A stretch of 32,857 bases of DNA from Silicimonas sp. GTDB taxonomy: Bacteria; Pseudomonadota; Alphaproteobacteria; Rhodobacterales; Rhodobacteraceae. The DNA lies in the NCBI GenBank assembly GCA_022826205.1, contig JAJDVJ010000044.1, positions 1 through 32,857 of the forward strand, written 5' to 3'. Every line of letters starts with the position of its first letter. Within the stretch, counting starts at the first letter, position 1. Below the pieces are notes generated by a model that saw only the letters and a program-made list of their open reading frames with translations, was not told the DNA's origin and ran no database searches. Both the position numbers and the translations under genes were made by a program. Below are positions 30,505-32,857 of this stretch, piece after piece.

Positions 30505-30994
30505 GTGCGCCGTGGTAAGGCGCTTCTCTCTGGTGGGTGCGAATCCCACCCAACAACTGTCGCTCCGGTTGGTAGCAGCCAGGGCGGTTCATGGAGGCAA
30601 CGAAATGGACTGAAGCACTCTGGCAGAAGGGCCGCCTTGGGCGGTTCAGCGACCATGCAGGCCGGAACGCGCGTGAATGCCGAGCAGGCCTCGAAACAGT
30701 CGATGCGGAAGCCGACCCTCCTGAAGAAAGGGGAAGGCCGACGGCAGGCCGAGAAGCGAGCGACACGGGCATCGGCCTGCTTCCGCCGGGGTAATGGCAC
30801 TGGCATGCATGGAAGATGAGGGAAGAGGCAACACGGGAAGCCCTGTCGGTGGCGTGCACGCGCCAACCGGGAATCCGCGAGGACCAGTCCGGGCCGGCAG
30901 GGTGGCGGATGGGCCCGTACTACCGACGAGGCCGGGTAATGCCGGCGGAGGGAAGGGGCCCTGATTCGAGAATGGCATGGAAAGGACGCAAGGC

Positions 30995-32335
30995 ATGACC
31001 ACTGATGCAAATCTAACAGGGTCGGTATCGGTTCGGAAACTCCAGACCATGCTGCATGCGAAAGCGAAGGAAGAACCCGAGCGGCGGTTTCACGCGCTCG
31101 CCGACAAGGTGTGGCGGGCCGACTTCCTGCACGAAGCCTGGGTCAGGGTACGCCGCAACGGCGGCTCTGCCGGGGTGGACGGGGAGAGGTTCACGGACAT
31201 CGAGGCGCGCGGCGTGGATCGCTGGCTTGGGGAACTGTCGCGGGATCTGAGGGAGGGGACCTACGCGCCGAAACCGGTGCGGCAGGTGCTGATCCCGAAG
31301 AAACAGCCTGGCAAGTTCCGGCCTTTGGGCATACCCTGCATCCGGGACCGGGTAGCGCAGACGGCGGCTCTGCTGGTGTTGGAGCCGATCTTCGAAGCGG
31401 ACCTGGAACCGGATCAGTATGGCTATCGGCGGGGGCGGAGTGCCAACGACGCGGTCAAACGCGTGCATGGACTCCTGCAAAGGGGTCACCAGGAGGTGGT
31501 TGACGGCGACCTGTCCAACTACTTCGGCGAGATACCGCATGCGGAGCTGATGAAGAGCATCGCCCGGCGCGTGAGTGACGGGAGGATGCTGAGACTCATC
31601 AAGGCATGGCTGGAGATGCCGGTGGAGGAGGACGACGGGAAGGGCGGCGGACGCCGCACGAACCGAGGGCGCCGGGAGAGGAAGGGGACACCGCAAGGAG
31701 CCCCGATCTCACCCTTGCTCAGCAATCTCTACATGCGGCGCTTCGTGCTGGGATGGAGGGTGCTGGGTTATGCCCGGCGCTTCCGAGCGGAGATCGTCAA
31801 CTACGCGGATGACTTCTGTGTGCTCGGCAGGGCACCGGCGGCAGAGATGCTGACGGCGGTCAAGCGGATCATGGAGGAGTTGAAGCTACCGGTCAACGAG
31901 CGGAAGACCCGATGCTTGCGGTGTCCCGAGGAACCGATGGAGTTTCTGGGCTACCGGATCGGACGCAACTATCGCCCCATGGGGAAAGGAGCCTATATCG
32001 GCACTCGACCCAGCCAGGCGAGCGTTCAAAGCATCTGCCGCAAGATCAGCGAGTGGACGGCGCCGAGGAACGGGAATCTGTTACCGGGCCAGATGGTAGA
32101 GGACCTGAACCGGATGATAACGGGGTGGGCGAACTACTACAGCCAGGGGCAGGTAAGCCCGGCCTACCGAGCGATCGACCGCCACGCGGGACGGCGGCTG
32201 CGTCAGTGGTTCTGTCGGAGGCACAAGGTGAGGACCGGGGGAACGGTGCGCTTCTCGGACGCGAGACTATGGAAAACCTATGGACTCACTTGCCTGGGGT
32301 CGAAGCGACAGAGCCGTCCGTGGGCGAAGGCATGA
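30995..32335 (+). CDS. ltrA: Group II intron reverse transcriptase/maturase (LtrA-like)
   Basis: A 446-aa intron-encoded protein that helps the intron RNA fold and splice, and copies it into DNA during retrohoming. RT motifs appear in order: VRRNGGSAGVDGE, KPVRQVLIPKKQPGKFRPLGIPCIRDRVAQTA, YGYRRGRSANDAV, VVDGDLSNYFGEIPH, KGTPQGAPISPLLSNLYM, and the catalytic NYADDF. The maturase (X/GIIM) domain follows: WTAPRNGNLLPGQMVEDLNRMITGWANYY. No HNH endonuclease domain is present, so target cleavage of the second strand would rely on the host or on nascent DNA. ATG 30995 is preferred; ATG 30977 would add 6 residues. All RT residues needed for catalysis appear intact. Confidence 0.93.
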   Translation: MTTDANLTGSVSVRKLQTMLHAKAKEEPERRFHALADKVWRADFLHEAWVRVRRNGGSAGVDGERFTDIEARGVDRWLGELSRDLREGTYAPKPVRQVLIPKKQPGKFRPLGIPCIRDRVAQTAALLVLEPIFEADLEPDQYGYRRGRSANDAVKRVHGLLQRGHQEVVDGDLSNYFGEIPHAELMKSIARRVSDGRMLRLIKAWLEMPVEEDDGKGGGRRTNRGRRERKGTPQGAPISPLLSNLYMRRFVLGWRVLGYARRFRAEIVNYADDFCVLGRAPAAEMLTAVKRIMEELKLPVNERKTRCLRCPEEPMEFLGYRIGRNYRPMGKGAYIGTRPSQASVQSICRKISEWTAPRNGNLLPGQMVEDLNRMITGWANYYSQGQVSPAYRAIDRHAGRRLRQWFCRRHKVRTGGTVRFSDARLWKTYGLTCLGSKRQSRPWAKA

Positions 32336-32343
32336 TCTCGACT

Positions 32344-32380
32344 GAAAGCCGGATGCGGGAGAACCGCACGTCCGGTTTGA
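32344..32380 (+). ncRNA. Group II intron domain V
   Basis: The catalytic heart of the ribozyme, 9 nt after the maturase stop. The AGC triad lies in GAAAGCCGGATG; the lower strands AGCCGGATG and CGTCCGGTTT pair, and TGCGG/CCGCA forms the upper stem around a GAGAA loop. The primary sequence closely matches the usual bacterial domain V. Confidence 0.85.
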
Positions 32381-32497
32381 CGAGCGGGGGCGAGGAAACG
32401 CAGCGAGGAACGAGATTGAGGCACCGGCGAGTGGCGAAAGCCGCCGGCAACAGCGACTCCCTCGATCTAAGGCCGGCGCGCCTCCCCTCGACTCTAC

Positions 32498-32588
32498 CGA
32501 AGGACCACGAAGACACACTAAGGGGTAGGTGGGGATTCGAGAGGGTCTGCCACGGATCGGGAAGGTAGGAGTAGACAGATACGGAGTA
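32498..32588. other. Purine-rich 3' exon side of the intron, no gene seen
   Basis: A short stretch between the intron's 3' border and the MITE-like element. It is purine-rich, contains no ORF I can support, and shows no obvious continuation of a gene from the 5' exon side. Confidence 0.4.
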
Positions 32589-32704
32589 GGGGACGTTGTT
32601 GTATTAATTGTATAAAAGGTCAATAGCGCGTAGGCAACCTTAATTAACGAAATCAAAACAGGAGCGGCCGATCCAAGTTGTTCCAGTAATTCAACAACGT
32701 CCCC
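32589..32704. mobile_element. 116-bp MITE-like element with 18-bp terminal inverted repeats
   Basis: GGGGACGTTGTTGTATTA (32589-32606) and the reverse complement of 32687-32704 (GGGGACGTTGTTGAATTA) match at 17 of 18 positions. The 80-bp interior is AT-rich and encodes nothing. Such a short unit with IS-like tips is the form of a miniature inverted-repeat transposable element, mobilised by a full-length relative elsewhere. The tips resemble IS5-group ends as I recall them, but the family is unproven. No clear target-site duplication is visible at the flanks (GTA on the left, ATC on the right). Confidence 0.6.
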
Positions 32705-32728
32705 ATCGCTGCCCTGAAAGCAGGTGAA

Positions 32729-32857
32729 ATGGTCGGCTTGGTCGGAATCCTGGTGTTGGCGGGTGCTCCTCTGTGGCTTCCCTTGCACCAGCAGCCCAGC
32801 GTCGATCTCAACGACCCGGCGGTGATCGGGGCCGGCCGAATCCTGTTCGCCCGGAGC
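32729..32857 (+). CDS. Probable secreted or membrane-anchored cytochrome c, N-terminus only
   Basis: The frame is open to the window end and gives 43 residues. A hydrophobic leader (MVGLVGILVLAGAPLWLPL) is followed by QQPSVDLNDPAVIGAGRILFARS. The DPAVxxxGRxLFAR pattern is what normally precedes a CxxCH haem site (as in ...LYARNCASCHG), but the haem motif itself lies beyond the window. AGGTGA lies 3 nt before ATG 32729. The MITE-like element ends only 24 bp upstream, so it may supply or disrupt the promoter. Confidence 0.5.
   Translation, partial: MVGLVGILVLAGAPLWLPLHQQPSVDLNDPAVIGAGRILFARS

Larger units (their letters stand above)
30505..32497 (+). mobile_element. Group II intron (retroelement), apparently full length
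   Basis: The 5' end matches the GUGYG consensus (GTGCGCC at 30505), followed by the GCGCC/GGCGC hairpin and GGTGGGTGCGAATCCCACC of domain I. The reverse transcriptase ORF sits in domain IV, and domain V lies just after its stop (32344-32380). The 3' end is placed at ACTCTAC, 32491-32497, where a bulged A of domain VI would be 7 nt from an AY end; this border is approximate. A hairpin loop in domain I (stem CCCT/AGGG at 30716-30732) holds TGAAGA (30722-30727), exactly complementary to TCTTCA just before the intron, which fits EBS1-IBS1 pairing. About 1.99 kb long. Confidence 0.85.

Noticed and set aside
30530-30555. tRNA T-arm-like sequence (GGTGGGTGCGAATCCCACC)
   Set aside because: It lies in domain I of the group II intron, no cloverleaf can be built around it, and this hairpin is normal for such introns.

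Overview
The window reads as a GC-rich alphaproteobacterial chromosome, most likely a Rhodobacterales (Roseobacter-like) relative. The case rests on protein flavour and gene order: an SDR reductase, uvrC, pgsA, moaD and moaE run in that order; rplS is followed by a cysteine-free rpmE; TrmD carries an N-terminal SHG-type extension; an XdhC protein sits next to a MoeA-like molybdopterin-binding protein. Species cannot be read from the sequence.

Region by region. (1) 1-2.55 kb is mobile DNA. An IS21-type insertion-sequence end cuts off a tyrosine recombinase gene. That gene overlaps a second, intact 521-aa tyrosine recombinase, and a cluster of direct and inverted repeats with a 32-bp near-perfect palindrome lies upstream. 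It looks like a damaged multi-recombinase element, possibly RIT-like. (2) 2.85-3.86 kb holds a GNAT acetyltransferase, a strong hairpin and what may be a decayed EamA transporter. (3) 3.86-5.28 kb (minus) is an exported protein made almost wholly of 18-19 MORN repeats. (4) 5.5-17.7 kb is housekeeping on the plus strand: nadE; an operon of S49 peptidase, 55-aa membrane protein, Ca/Na antiporter and SDR; uvrC; pgsA-moaD-moaE; hrpB; a MeaB-type GTPase; rpmB. (5) 17.7-20.2 kb (minus) is an 832-aa FAD oxidase/GcvT fusion of the dimethylglycine dehydrogenase type. (6) 20.5-29.1 kb (plus) holds a DM13 protein, xdhC plus a molybdopterin-binding protein, gpmI, ctpA, trmD, rplS-rpmE and a 3-hydroxybutyrate dehydrogenase. 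(7) 29.2-29.9 kb (minus) is a DUF502 membrane protein. (8) 30.5-32.5 kb is a group II intron with its reverse transcriptase/maturase. It is followed by a 116-bp MITE-like element with 18-bp terminal inverted repeats, directly upstream of the N-terminus of a probable cytochrome c that runs off the window.

Functionally the core genes cover NAD synthesis, DNA repair, phospholipid and molybdenum-cofactor synthesis, glycolysis, translation and C1/methylamine-type catabolism. I found no clear new defence or biosynthetic system. The most interesting signals are the recombinase-element end with its compound palindrome, the duplicated HxCxC module in the 521-aa recombinase, the MITE-like element, the intron with a matching EBS1/IBS1 pair, and several leader or operator-like structures, including three promoters placed as if for leaderless mRNAs.
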